Origin: Cupriavidus pauculus
GTDB taxonomy: Bacteria > Pseudomonadota > Gammaproteobacteria > Burkholderiales > Burkholderiaceae
Direction of reading: 5' to 3'
Length of the DNA stretch: 64,000 nucleotides
Assembly: GCF_003854935.1 (NCBI RefSeq)
Contig: NZ_CP033969.1
Span: 3,569,790 to 3,633,789 of the forward strand
Below the pieces are notes generated by a model. The model was not told the origin of the DNA and made no database searches. It was given only the letters and a program-made list of their open reading frames with translations. Both the position numbers and the translations under genes were made by a program. Position 1 is the first letter of the stretch; the number at the start of each line of letters is the position of its first letter. This document shows positions 51,414 to 60,130 of the stretch, piece after piece.

Positions 51414-52991
51414 ATGACGATGACTGGCGAAATGCTGATCGGCGCCACCGCCGTTCGCGGCACCGAAGACACCTTTTACGGCATCAACCCGGCCACCGGC
51501 GACAAGCTGGAGCCGGCCTACCAGACCGGCACGACGGCCGACGTGGACCGTGCCTGCGCGCTGGCCGAAGCCGCGTTCGACACCTATCGCGCCACTTCGC
51601 CCGAGCAGCGCGCGACGTTCCTGGAATCGATCGCCGCCGGCCTGGAAGCGCTGGGTGACGAGTTGATCCAGCGCGCCCATCTGGAAACCGCGCTGCCGAT
51701 CGCCCGCCTGCAGGGCGAGCGCGGCCGCACCGCCGGCCAGCTGCGCCTGTTCGCGCGCGTGCTGCGCGATGGCCGCTGGCAAGGCGCCACGCTGGACAGC
51801 GCGCTGCCCGAGCGCACCCCGCCGCGGCCGGACCTGCGCATGCAGCGCATCGCCGTGGGGCCCGTGGCCGTGTTCGGCGCCAGCAACTTCCCGCTGGCGT
51901 TCTCGGTGGCCGGTGGCGATACCGCGTCGGCCCTGGCCGCCGGCTGCCCGGTTGTCGCCAAGGCCCACCCGGCCCATCCGGGTACGTCGGAACTGGTCGG
52001 CCGCGTGATCCAGAAGGCCGTGGCGGACGCCGGCCTGCCGGCAGGCGTGTTCTCGATGGTCCAGGGCGTCGGCAATGCCATCGGCACGGCGCTGGTGGCC
52101 CATCCGGCCATCCAGGCCGTCGGCTTCACCGGGTCCCGCGCGGGCGGCCTGGCCCTGATGAACGTGGCGAACAGCCGCCCGGTGCCGATTCCCGTCTACG
52201 CCGAAATGAGCAGCATCAACCCGGTCTACCTGCTGCCCGAGGCGCTGAACGCGCGCGGCGAGCAGATCGCCCGCGAGCTGATCGATTCGCTGGTGCTGGG
52301 CGTGGGCCAGTTCTGCACCAACCCCGGCCTGCTGCTGGCCATCGAAGGCCCGGCGCTCGATAAATTCCGCGCCACGGCCCACACCGCGCTGACCGGCAAG
52401 CCGGCCGGCACGATGCTGACGCCGGGCATCCACGCCGCGTTCGAGCGGGGCGTGGCCCAGTTGTCGGAAATCTCGGGCCTGACCCGCGCCGCCTGCGGCG
52501 TGGACACCACGGGCCCGAACCAGGCCCGCCCGGTGTTCTTCGAAACGTCGGCCGACAAGTTCGTGGCCGACCACCGCATGCACGCCGAAGTGTTCGGCCC
52601 GTCGACGGTGCTGGTGGTCTGCAAGGACGCCGACGCGCTGGTCGAAGTCACGCGCCTGCTGGAAGGCCAGCTCACCGCCACCGTGCAGGCCGACGCCGGC
52701 GACCACGCCGTGGCCGCCAAGCTGCTGCCCGCGCTGGAGCGCAAGGTCGGCCGCATCCTGTTCAACGGCTTCCCGACCGGCGTGGAAGTCTGCTTCGCAA
52801 TGGTCCACGGCGGCCCGTTCCCGGCCACGTCCGACACCCGCACGACCTCGGTGGGCACCACGGCGCTGGATCGTTTCCTGCGCCCGGTCTGCTACCAGAA
52901 CCTGCCGGCCGACCTGCTGCCCGAGGCGCTCAAGGACGGCAACCCGCTGAAGCTCTGGCGCCTGAAGGACGGCGAGCTGGGCCACGCTTGA
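51414..52991 (+). CDS. Alpha-ketoglutarate semialdehyde dehydrogenase (2,5-dioxovalerate dehydrogenase)
   Basis: A 525-residue aldehyde dehydrogenase starting MTMTGEMLIGATAVRGTED. Coenzyme segment VAVFGASNFPLAFSVAGGDTASALAAGCPVVAKAHPAHPGTSE, catalytic Glu in VYAEMSSINP (E264) and catalytic Cys in GQFCTNPG (C301). The ASNFPLAFSVAGGD and GFTGSRAGG signatures are those of the KGSADH type III branch, which oxidises 2,5-dioxopentanoate to 2-oxoglutarate, the last step of glucarate, galactarate and pentose-acid pathways. It follows the regulator by 194 bp, with a candidate operator in between. Confidence 0.94.
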   Translation: MTMTGEMLIGATAVRGTEDTFYGINPATGDKLEPAYQTGTTADVDRACALAEAAFDTYRATSPEQRATFLESIAAGLEALGDELIQRAHLETALPIARLQGERGRTAGQLRLFARVLRDGRWQGATLDSALPERTPPRPDLRMQRIAVGPVAVFGASNFPLAFSVAGGDTASALAAGCPVVAKAHPAHPGTSELVGRVIQKAVADAGLPAGVFSMVQGVGNAIGTALVAHPAIQAVGFTGSRAGGLALMNVANSRPVPIPVYAEMSSINPVYLLPEALNARGEQIARELIDSLVLGVGQFCTNPGLLLAIEGPALDKFRATAHTALTGKPAGTMLTPGIHAAFERGVAQLSEISGLTRAACGVDTTGPNQARPVFFETSADKFVADHRMHAEVFGPSTVLVVCKDADALVEVTRLLEGQLTATVQADAGDHAVAAKLLPALERKVGRILFNGFPTGVEVCFAMVHGGPFPATSDTRTTSVGTTALDRFLRPVCYQNLPADLLPEALKDGNPLKLWRLKDGELGHA

Positions 52992-53010
52992 CCGTGGGAT
53001 TGCTGGGATG

Positions 53011-53040
53011 AAAAAACGGCCACTGATGTGGCCGTTTTTG
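53011..53040 (+). terminator. Terminator after semialdehyde dehydrogenase
   Basis: 12-bp stem AAAAACGGCCAC / GTGGCCGTTTTT with TGAT loop. Confidence 0.92.
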
Positions 53041-53104
53041 TTGGGGGGTGAAGTCCGGGGGCGACATTACATCGCAAGATGATGCAATCGGCGTCGGCGG
53101 GAGG

Positions 53105-53142
53105 TTTGCTCCCCTCTCCCGCGGGCGGGAGAGGGGAGCAAA
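53105..53142. repeat. REP-like hairpin, third copy
   Basis: Perfect 18-bp inverted repeat (left arm TTTGCTCCCCTCTCCCGC, right arm its complement) with a two-base loop. The core CTCCCCTCTCCCGC is shared with 13787-13916. It lies 8 bp from the stop of the ABC ATPase gene and may also act as its terminator. Confidence 0.85.
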
Positions 53143-53149
53143 ACCCGCC

Positions 53150-54367
53150 TCAAGCCGCCTCGCGCTCCTTCGCCGGAGTCGGTGCCGCTGCCGGGCCGAT
53201 CGTTGCCAGCGGCGAACTGGCCGGGGGCTGGATCACCGGTGCCGTGCCGCGCGAGCGGCCCGAGCTCAGGTAGTCGGCGATCGACTCCTGCGTGACTTCG
53301 CCCAGGTAGATGCCGTCGCCGTCGATCACGGGCAGCCAGCTCGTGTTGTGCTGGTACATGCGCGACAGCACGATGCGCAGGTGTTCGTCGAACGCGGCCG
53401 TGGTGGTGAACTGGCGCATCACGTCGGCGCAGTTGCCGCCGCGGGCCAGCGCCGCGCGCACGTCGCGGCGCGTGACGTAGCCGATGGCACGCTGGTCCTG
53501 CACCACGGGCAGGTGGCGCACGTCGGCGTCGTCCATCACGCCGAACGCGTCGGCCAGCGTCATGTCCGGGCGGGCCGTCGGCGGCATCGTGGCCGCGTCG
53601 CCCGCGCGCACCAGCAGCAGGCGCTTGAGCGTGTTGTCGTGGCCGACAAAGGCCTGGACGAAGTCGTCGGCCGGGTGGGCCAGCAGCGCGTCCGGGTGGT
53701 CGAACTGCACCAGCCGGCCGCCGCGGAACACCGCCACCTTGTCGCCCAGCTTGATCGCCTCGTCGATGTCGTGCGACACCATGATCACGGTCTTGCCAAG
53801 CTGGCGCTGCATCTGGAAGAACTCGTTCTGGATGCTCTCGCGGTTGATCGGGTCCACCGCGCCGAACGGCTCGTCCATCAGCAGCACGGGCGCGTCGGCC
53901 GCCAGCGCGCGGATCACGCCGATGCGCTGCTGCTGGCCGCCCGACAGCTCGCGCGGATAGCGCTTGAGCATCTTGTCCGGGTCCAGCTGCACCATGCGGA
54001 CCAGCTCGCGCGCGCGTTCGCGGCACTGCTTCTTGTCCCACCCCAGCAGCCGGGGCACGACCATGATGTTTTCCTCGATGGTCATGTTCGGGAACAGGCC
54101 GATCTGCTGGATCACGTAGCCGATCTTGCGCCGCAGCGTCACGCCGTCGATGCCGGCCGTGTCCTCGCCGTCGATGCGCACGGTGCCGCTGGTCGGCTGG
54201 ATCAGCCGGTTGATCATCTTGAGCGTGGTGGTCTTGCCGCAGCCCGACGGGCCCAGGAACACGCAGATTTCCCCGCGCGGCACGGTCATGCTGACCTCGT
54301 TCACGGCACGCACTTCGGTGCCATCCTTCTGCGGGAAAGCCTTGGTGAGTTTGTCGAGTTCGATCAT
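53150..54367 (-). CDS. Osmoprotectant ABC transporter ATPase with CBS domains (OpuCA/ProV type)
   Basis: A 405-residue ATPase starting MIELDKLTKAFPQKDGTEVRA. Walker A GPSGCGKTT (about 38-46), signature LSGGQQQRIGVIRAL, Walker B PVLLMDEPFGAVDP, and His-switch MVSHDIDEA. From about residue 265 two CBS domains follow (LTLADAFGVMDDADVRHLPVVQD and NTSWLPVIDGDGIYLGEV), which in OpuA-type systems sense ionic strength or c-di-AMP. It overlaps the permease gene by 4 bases. It energises uptake of glycine betaine, choline or a related quaternary amine. Confidence 0.93.
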   Translation of the reverse strand: MIELDKLTKAFPQKDGTEVRAVNEVSMTVPRGEICVFLGPSGCGKTTTLKMINRLIQPTSGTVRIDGEDTAGIDGVTLRRKIGYVIQQIGLFPNMTIEENIMVVPRLLGWDKKQCRERARELVRMVQLDPDKMLKRYPRELSGGQQQRIGVIRALAADAPVLLMDEPFGAVDPINRESIQNEFFQMQRQLGKTVIMVSHDIDEAIKLGDKVAVFRGGRLVQFDHPDALLAHPADDFVQAFVGHDNTLKRLLLVRAGDAATMPPTARPDMTLADAFGVMDDADVRHLPVVQDQRAIGYVTRRDVRAALARGGNCADVMRQFTTTAAFDEHLRIVLSRMYQHNTSWLPVIDGDGIYLGEVTQESIADYLSSGRSRGTAPVIQPPASSPLATIGPAAAPTPAKEREAA

Positions 54368-55014
54368 AGTCGGATTCCTTTCGGTGTCAGCGCGCGTTGC
54401 AGGGCCTGCAGCGCCACGTCGGCCAGGATGGCGAGCAGGCTGACCAGCACAGCGCCCACGGCCAGCTTGCTCATGTTGCTCTGGCTGATCGCCTGCAGGA
54501 TCAGCACGCCCAGGCCGCCGGCGCCGATGATGGCGGCAATGGTGGCCACGCCGATGTTCATGACCACGGCGGTACGCACCCCGCCCAGGATCACGGGCAC
54601 GGCCAGCGGCAGGTCCACCAGCCGCATGCGCTGCCAGGTGGTCATGCCGATGCCGCGCCCGGCCTCCTGGATGCCGGGGTCGACGTTGGTCAGCGCGGTG
54701 TACGTGTTGCGCATGATCGGCAGCAGCGAGTACAGGAACACGGCGGTCACGGCCGGCACGTAGCCCAGCGCGTGGCCGAAGCGCGCGAAGATCGGGATCA
54801 TCAGCCCGAACAGCGCGATGGACGGCAGCGTCAGCACCACCGTGGCCAGCGCCAGCAGCGGCGTGGCCAGGAAGCGGTGGCGCGTGATCAGGATGCCCAG
54901 CGGCACGCCGATGACGATGGCCATGCCCACGGCCGAGCCCACGAGCGCAAGATGCTCGCCGGTCAGCCGCAGCAGCGTCGGCCAGCTATGGTGAAGGTAG
55001 GTCAGCAGATCCAT
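54364..55014 (-). CDS. Osmoprotectant ABC transporter permease (OpuCB/OsmW type)
   Basis: A 216-residue membrane protein with about six helices; starts MDLLTYLHHSWPTLLRLTGEHLALV. The EAA loop for contact with the ATPase is GIQEAGRGIGMTTWQRMRLVDLPLAVPVILGG. One of two permeases in this four-gene operon; the second is at 55975. The 10-bp gap to the binding protein gene and 4-bp overlap with the ATPase gene show tight coupling. Confidence 0.93.
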   Translation of the reverse strand: MDLLTYLHHSWPTLLRLTGEHLALVGSAVGMAIVIGVPLGILITRHRFLATPLLALATVVLTLPSIALFGLMIPIFARFGHALGYVPAVTAVFLYSLLPIMRNTYTALTNVDPGIQEAGRGIGMTTWQRMRLVDLPLAVPVILGGVRTAVVMNIGVATIAAIIGAGGLGVLILQAISQSNMSKLAVGAVLVSLLAILADVALQALQRALTPKGIRL

Positions 55015-55024
55015 GCGTGGCTCC

Positions 55025-55966
55025 TCAGATCAGCCCGTGGCTACGCAGGAAGTCGCCGGCCACCTTGTCCACGGGCTGCTGGTCGATGTCGACCTTGTAG
55101 TTCATGTCGGTCATCGCCGCGTTGTCGAGCTTGGCGGCCAGCGCATTGAGCAGGCCGGCCAGTTCCGGATGGGCGTCCAGCACGGCCTTACGCACCACGG
55201 GCGCCGCGTTGTAAGGCGGGAAGTAGTGCAGGTCGTCTTCCAGCAGCACCAGGTTGAAGCCCTTGACGCGGCCGTCGGTCGTGTAGACCAGGCCCAGGTC
55301 CACCTGGTTGTTCCTGAGCGCCGTGTAGACCAGGCCCGGATCAAGCTGGATCACGTCCTTGCGCGTGAACGGCAGCTTGTAGGCCGCCTTCAGCGGCTCC
55401 AGGCCGTCCGGGCGGGCGGCGAACTCCATGTCCACGGCCAGCGGGTGCTTCACGTCCTCGCCGTCGGCGCGCATCTTCGCGGCGTAGGCCGACAGCGTGC
55501 GGATATCGCCGGCGCGCTCCTTCGGCATCGCGAACGCGTAGGTGTTGTTGACCTGCGAGGCGTCGAGCCAGACCAAACCCCGGGCGGCGTCCAGCGTCTT
55601 GACGCGGCGGTAGCTCTCGGGCCCGTCGAGCTTTTCCTGGACCTTGTTGAACACGATCAGCGCCGTGCCGGTGTAGTCCCACACCACGTCTAGCTGGCCC
55701 GATTCCAGCGCCTGGCGCATCAGCGTGCTGCCCAGGCCCGACGTCAGCGTCGCGCCCAGGCCCTTGGCCTTCAGGTACTGGGTCGTCATCGACGACAGGA
55801 TCAACTGCTCGGTGAAGTTCTTGCCGCCCACGCGGATCGGGGCGCCGGCGTCCTGCGCGCGCGCCGGGGCCGTCGACAGCAGCAGCGCCGCCAGCACGAT
55901 GCCCACGGCGGCCCAGAGCCAGAAAACGCGGCCGTCGGCCATGCGGTTTTTCGATTTCGGTTCCAT
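55025..55966 (-). CDS. Glycine betaine/osmoprotectant-binding protein (OsmF/OpuCC type)
   Basis: A 313-residue periplasmic protein, start MEPKSKNRMADGRVFWLWAAV; signal peptide ends around PARAQ (about residue 37). The mature part IRVGGKNFTEQLILSSMTTQYLKAKG is the standard OsmF/OpuCC N-terminus, and LESGQLDVVWDYTGTALI and LVWLDASQVNNTYAFAMPKE follow with the aromatic-cage residues. It binds a quaternary ammonium compound. It lies between the two permease genes, 8 and 10 bp from each. Confidence 0.92.
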   Translation of the reverse strand: MEPKSKNRMADGRVFWLWAAVGIVLAALLLSTAPARAQDAGAPIRVGGKNFTEQLILSSMTTQYLKAKGLGATLTSGLGSTLMRQALESGQLDVVWDYTGTALIVFNKVQEKLDGPESYRRVKTLDAARGLVWLDASQVNNTYAFAMPKERAGDIRTLSAYAAKMRADGEDVKHPLAVDMEFAARPDGLEPLKAAYKLPFTRKDVIQLDPGLVYTALRNNQVDLGLVYTTDGRVKGFNLVLLEDDLHYFPPYNAAPVVRKAVLDAHPELAGLLNALAAKLDNAAMTDMNYKVDIDQQPVDKVAGDFLRSHGLI

Positions 55967-55974
55967 GAAACGCC

Positions 55975-56691
55975 TCATTGCGCCAGCCCGCGCCGGCGCA
56001 GGTAGACGTGGCCGGCAGTGGCGAACAGCGCGTCCAGCGCCAGGGCCAGCAGCGCGGTGGCGGCGGCGCCCAGCAGCAGCAACGGCTGGTTGTTCAGGTA
56101 GATGCCCGGGAAGATCAGTTCGCCCAGGCTGTTCGCGCCGATCAGGAACGACAGCGGCACGGTGCCCACGTTGATGACCAGGCTGATGCGCACCCCGGCC
56201 AGGATCACGGGCAGCGCGTTGGGCAGTTCCACGCGCACCAGCCGCTGGCACGGCGTCATGCCGATGCCGCGCGCCGCTTCCTTGAGCGCCGGCGACACGG
56301 TGCGCAGCCCTTCGTACGTATTGCGCACGATCGGCAGCAGCGACGCCAGCCACAGCGCCAGGATGGCTGGCCGCTCGCCGATGCCCAGCACGGCCAGTGC
56401 CAGCGCCAGCACCGCCAGCGACGGCACGGTGTTGCCGATGTTGAACACCTGCATGAGCTTGTCGGCCCAGCGGCGCATGCACGGGCGGCTCAGCGCGATG
56501 CCGGCCGGCACGCCAGTCAGCAGCGCCAGCGTCATCGAGATTGCCACCAGGCGCAGATGGTCGGCCACGTCGTAGAGCAGGCGCTCGCGGTACTGGTAGA
56601 TGACGTCGATGCCGATCCACGCCACCAGTCCGGCCAGCGCAACGGCAACGACGCCACCCCAGGCCACGGCCTGGATGGTTCGCTTTGACAT
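55975..56691 (-). CDS. Osmoprotectant ABC transporter permease (second)
   Basis: A 238-residue membrane protein, start MSKRTIQAVAWGGVVAVALAG; long upstream open frame is non-coding. EAA-loop ALKEAARGIGMTPCQRLVRVELPNALPVILAG. First gene of the leftward operon permease - binding protein - permease - ATPase, the order of the YehZYXW/OsmF systems. No regulator is adjacent; the 661-bp upstream region has no gene. Confidence 0.92.
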   Translation of the reverse strand: MSKRTIQAVAWGGVVAVALAGLVAWIGIDVIYQYRERLLYDVADHLRLVAISMTLALLTGVPAGIALSRPCMRRWADKLMQVFNIGNTVPSLAVLALALAVLGIGERPAILALWLASLLPIVRNTYEGLRTVSPALKEAARGIGMTPCQRLVRVELPNALPVILAGVRISLVINVGTVPLSFLIGANSLGELIFPGIYLNNQPLLLLGAAATALLALALDALFATAGHVYLRRRGLAQ

Positions 56692-57352
56692 ATTTCCCCT
56701 TCCAACCCCGGCCTGCGGAAAACCATGAAAATGCCTGGTTCGCCACATCCCGGATGCGGAAAACAATAGGGCCGGCGATGAATGTCGATGGGGGTGCACG
56801 CCGGCGCCCGGTTTCAGATTGCATTGCCGCCATGACCGGCACGATTGCCGGCGGACGGACTTGTGGTTGTGGCGCCGGCCGAGTGGCTGGCGAAACAACC
56901 GGTTGATGGGACTCAGGCGCTGGGCCGGAATCCGCAGGAGCGGCGCAACCCGCAAGGGTTGGCCAGTGGCGGCGACTGATGTCGTGTCAAAACGCGCTTT
57001 CGGTATGGCGCCGCCGGTCAATCGGCCGTTGCCAGACAACGGTTCGCGGGGTTCGGAGAGCAGGCCGAGCCACCGCAACTATTGGCAACGGATGACAAAG
57101 AGACCGCTATTCTACACAACTTCTGGCATCCCGTCATCTTCACCGTTTCCGCGTCCGCAATGACCGGCTTCGGTCAGAATCTTCGGGCGATGTTGGCGTT
57201 GCGCTGGCGGCGCGGATGTCGATCCATTGTCCCAACGTTAAAACAATGTGTTGCCGCCCTGCCCTCTACCGCTTTGGCGCCAAACCCTTAAATTGGCGAG
57301 GTAGCCAGACGGCGCGACAACAAGGTTCGCAGCCGTCCAACCGGAGATTTCG
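56692..57352. other. Intergenic region between ABC operon and pirin gene
   Basis: 661 bases. Short open frames on both strands here are Arg/Pro-rich and lack ribosome-binding sites, so I call no gene. It must hold the promoters of both divergent units; I see no clear operator. Confidence 0.6.
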
Positions 57353-58261
57353 ATGACTTCCCGCATTCCGACCGTTCCGGCCACTGCCACGGAAACCGTG
57401 CAGCGCTCGCGCGCCGTGGATCGCGTGGTACGCGGCATTGCCACGTCCGACGGCGCCGGCGTCAAGCTGACCCGCGTGCTGACCCACAACCTGCAGCGGC
57501 GCCTGGACCCGTTCCTGATGCTCGACGCGTTCGGCACCGACAACAAGGACGACTACATCGGCGGCTTCCCCGATCACCCGCATCGCGGCTTCGAGACCAT
57601 CACCTACATGCTGGCCGGCCGCATGCGCCATCGCGACAGCGCCGGCCACGAGGGGCTGCTGGAAAACGGCGGCGCGCAGTGGATGGTGGCCGGCTCGGGC
57701 GTGGTGCATTCGGAATTGCCCGAGCAGGAGGATGGTCGGATGGAAGGCTTCCAGCTCTGGCTGAACCTGCCGGCGGCCGACAAGATGACCACGCCGTGGT
57801 ACCGCGACCTGCCGGCGGCGGCAATCCCGACTGTGGCGCTGCCGTCGGGCGGCACCGTGCGGGTGCTGGCCGGCGCGTCGCACGGGGTGGCCGGCGCCGT
57901 GACGCGGCCGGTCACCGAGCCGCTGTACCTGGACGTCCACCTGCCGGCGGGCCAGTCGTTCGCCCAGGTGCTGCCGGCCGGGCACAACGCGTTCGTCTAC
58001 GTCTATCGCGGCACGGTCAAGGTGGGCGACGCGGTGCTGGAAGCCCAGCGCATGGGCGTGCTCGACAACGCCGGCCAGGCCGACGGCGTGGTGGTCACGG
58101 CCGACGAGGACGCCCGCTTCCTGCTGATCGCGGGCCAGCCGCTGAACGAGCCCATCGCGCAGTACGGCCCGTTCGTGATGAACACGCAGGAGCAGATCTA
58201 CCAGACGCTGGCCGACTTCCGCGACGGCCGCTTCGCCGCGATACCTGCCAGCGCGGGCTGA
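57353..58261 (+). CDS. Pirin family protein
   Basis: A 302-residue bicupin starting MTSRIPTVPATATETVQRS. The pirin signature is GFPDHPHRGFETITYMLAGRMRHRDSAGHEGLLENGGAQWMVAGSGVVHSE (about residues 65-115), with the three His and one Glu metal ligands visible. The C-terminal cupin ends PFVMNTQEQIYQTLADFRDGRF. Some bacterial pirins have quercetinase activity or modulate pyruvate metabolism; the role here is unknown. Followed by 300 bp before the nucleoside ABC genes. Confidence 0.94.
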   Translation: MTSRIPTVPATATETVQRSRAVDRVVRGIATSDGAGVKLTRVLTHNLQRRLDPFLMLDAFGTDNKDDYIGGFPDHPHRGFETITYMLAGRMRHRDSAGHEGLLENGGAQWMVAGSGVVHSELPEQEDGRMEGFQLWLNLPAADKMTTPWYRDLPAAAIPTVALPSGGTVRVLAGASHGVAGAVTRPVTEPLYLDVHLPAGQSFAQVLPAGHNAFVYVYRGTVKVGDAVLEAQRMGVLDNAGQADGVVVTADEDARFLLIAGQPLNEPIAQYGPFVMNTQEQIYQTLADFRDGRFAAIPASAG

Positions 58262-58425
58262 ACCGCGCCCTGACCGGCGTCAACCCTGACCGCCGCCCTG
58301 CCCTGACCGGCAGCGCGGCGGTTTTGCTTTGCCGGTGTGGCCGGCACGCGACTTGCAACCCTCCCGGAACCGTTATGGGGCATGGCGGCGCGGCCAAATC
58401 GGTCCGCCGTGGCCCCATGCACTTA

Positions 58426-58431
58426 TATAAT
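58426..58431 (+). promoter_or_regulatory. Candidate -10 box before leader ORF
   Basis: TATAAT in an AT-rich patch (CTTATATAATCC), with transcription expected to start near 58438, about 23 bases before the leader ORF ATG. No good -35 box is visible. Confidence 0.45.
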
Positions 58432-58460
58432 CCACCCCAAATTCCGGGCATCACGCAATC

Positions 58461-58565
58461 ATGATGATGACAACCTGCCGCACGGCGATGCTGCGCCACG
58501 CGCCGCCGCGCGTCACGTGCGTGAACAGAACGTTGCTGCCACAACAATCCGAGCCGCTTCAGTGA
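58461..58565 (+). CDS. Upstream leader ORF (34 codons) coupled to ABC ATPase gene
   Basis: The short frame begins with three ATG codons (MMMTTCRTAMLRH...) and stops at TGA 58563-58565, which overlaps the GTG start of the ATPase gene (GTGA). Neither this ORF nor the GTG has a convincing Shine-Dalgarno sequence. The overlap suggests that ribosomes finishing the leader re-initiate at the GTG. Alternatively the leader may be untranslated and the ATPase may start elsewhere. Composition is Arg/Thr/Pro-rich, so I do not propose a peptide function. Confidence 0.4.
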   Translation: MMMTTCRTAMLRHAPPRVTCVNRTLLPQQSEPLQ

Positions 58566-60130
58566 CATCACAACTCCCTCCCAGGCTGGCGCTTGCGCAT
58601 ATCACCAAGCGCTATCCCGGCGTGACCGCCAATGACGACGTCAGCCTGACCGTCGGCCCCGGCGAGATCCACGCCGTCCTCGGCGAAAATGGCGCCGGCA
58701 AATCCACCTTGATGAAGATCATCTTCGGCGCGGTCCGACCCGACGCCGGCGAGATGCACTTCAACGGGGCGCCGGTATCGATCGCCAGCCCGCACGACGC
58801 CCGCAACCTGGGCATCGCGATGGTGTTCCAGCATTTCTCGCTGTTCGACACGCTGACCGTGGCCGAGAACATCGCGCTTGGCCTGCCGCCGCGGGACGCC
58901 GGCAACCTGCGCCAGCTATCCGAGCGCATCCGCGCCACGGCCGAGCGCTACGGCCTGCCGCTGGAGCCGCAGCGCCACGTCCACACGCTGTCCGTGGGCG
59001 AGCGCCAGCGCGTGGAGATCGTCCGCGCGCTGCTGGCCGCGCCGCAACTGCTGATCCTGGACGAGCCCACGTCGGTGCTGACGCCGCAGGCCGTGGAGAC
59101 GCTGTTCGTGACGCTGCGCCAGTTGGCCGCCGAAGGCACGAGCATCCTCTACATCAGCCACAAGCTCGACGAGATCCGCGCGCTGTGCCACCACGCCACC
59201 GTGATGCGGATGGGCCGCGTGACCGGCACCTGCGACCCGCGCCAGCAGAGCGCGGCCGAGCTGTCGCGGATGATGATCGGCGGCGAGCCGCCGCGCGAGG
59301 CCCGCGTGCAGACCGTCCGGGGGCCGGTGAAGCTGTCGGTGCGCGACCTGTCGATCCCGCGCGCGCACCAGTTCGCCACCGAGCTGCAGCGCGTGGCGCT
59401 GGACGTCCACGCGGGCGAGATCGTCGGCATCGCCGGCGTGTCCGGCAACGGCCAGCAGGAATTGCTGGCCGCGCTGTCGGGCGAGGACCCGCGCGCCAGC
59501 GGCGCCGCCATCCAGCTCGAAGGCCGGCCGGTGGGCCGGCTCGACGCACGCGGCCGGCGCCGCGCCGGGCTGGCGTTCGTGCCCGAGGAACGGCTGGGGC
59601 GCGGCGCCGTGCCCGCCATGAGCCTGTCCAGCAACGTGCTGCTGTCGCACCAGGCGCCGCCGTACGTGCGCGCCGGCATGGTGTCGCCCACGGCGGCCGA
59701 GGGGCTGGCCGCCGGCATCATCAACCGCTTCCGCGTCAAGGCCAGCGGCCCGGCCGCGCTGGCGCGCAGCCTGTCGGGCGGCAACCTGCAGAAATTCATC
59801 GTCGGCCGCGAGATCGAGGCCGGCCCGAAGGTGCTGATCGTGGCGCAGCCGACGTGGGGCGTCGACGTCGGCGCCGCCGCGCAGATCCACAACGAGATCC
59901 TGGCGCTCAAGGCCACCGGCTGCGCGATCCTCGTGGTGTCGGAGGAACTCGACGAACTGTTCGCCATCTGCGACCGCCTGCACGTGATCGCCAAGGGCCA
60001 TCTGTCGCCGTCGATCCCGGTCGAATCGGCCACGCGCGAGCAGGTGGGCCTGTGGATGAGCGGCCTGTGGGACGGCGGCCCGGCCAGCCGGCATGATGAC
60101 GCCACCGCGGAGGTGCCCGGCCATGCCTAA
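58562..60130 (+). CDS. Nucleoside/purine ABC transporter ATPase (BmpB/NupA-type, double ATPase)
   Basis: A 522-residue protein with two ATPase halves. First half: Walker A LGENGAGKSTLMKII (about 38-52), VFQHFSLFDTLTVAENIALG, LSVGERQRVEIVRAL, LLILDEPTSVLTP. Second half: GIAGVSGNGQQELLAAL and LSGGNLQKFIVGREIE, with the degenerate Walker A common in sugar/nucleoside importers. No ATG lies at the expected start; the GTG at 58562 gives VTSQLPPRLALAHITKRYPG, which aligns with the family N-terminus. It is followed by two permeases and a BMP binding protein (8-bp overlap with the first permease). Nucleosides or purines are the likely cargo. Confidence 0.92.
   Translation: MTSQLPPRLALAHITKRYPGVTANDDVSLTVGPGEIHAVLGENGAGKSTLMKIIFGAVRPDAGEMHFNGAPVSIASPHDARNLGIAMVFQHFSLFDTLTVAENIALGLPPRDAGNLRQLSERIRATAERYGLPLEPQRHVHTLSVGERQRVEIVRALLAAPQLLILDEPTSVLTPQAVETLFVTLRQLAAEGTSILYISHKLDEIRALCHHATVMRMGRVTGTCDPRQQSAAELSRMMIGGEPPREARVQTVRGPVKLSVRDLSIPRAHQFATELQRVALDVHAGEIVGIAGVSGNGQQELLAALSGEDPRASGAAIQLEGRPVGRLDARGRRRAGLAFVPEERLGRGAVPAMSLSSNVLLSHQAPPYVRAGMVSPTAAEGLAAGIINRFRVKASGPAALARSLSGGNLQKFIVGREIEAGPKVLIVAQPTWGVDVGAAAQIHNEILALKATGCAILVVSEELDELFAICDRLHVIAKGHLSPSIPVESATREQVGLWMSGLWDGGPASRHDDATAEVPGHA

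Noticed and set aside
56692-57352. Gene remnant between the osmoprotectant operon and pirin
   Set aside because: No motif or ribosome-binding site in any of the short frames on either strand.
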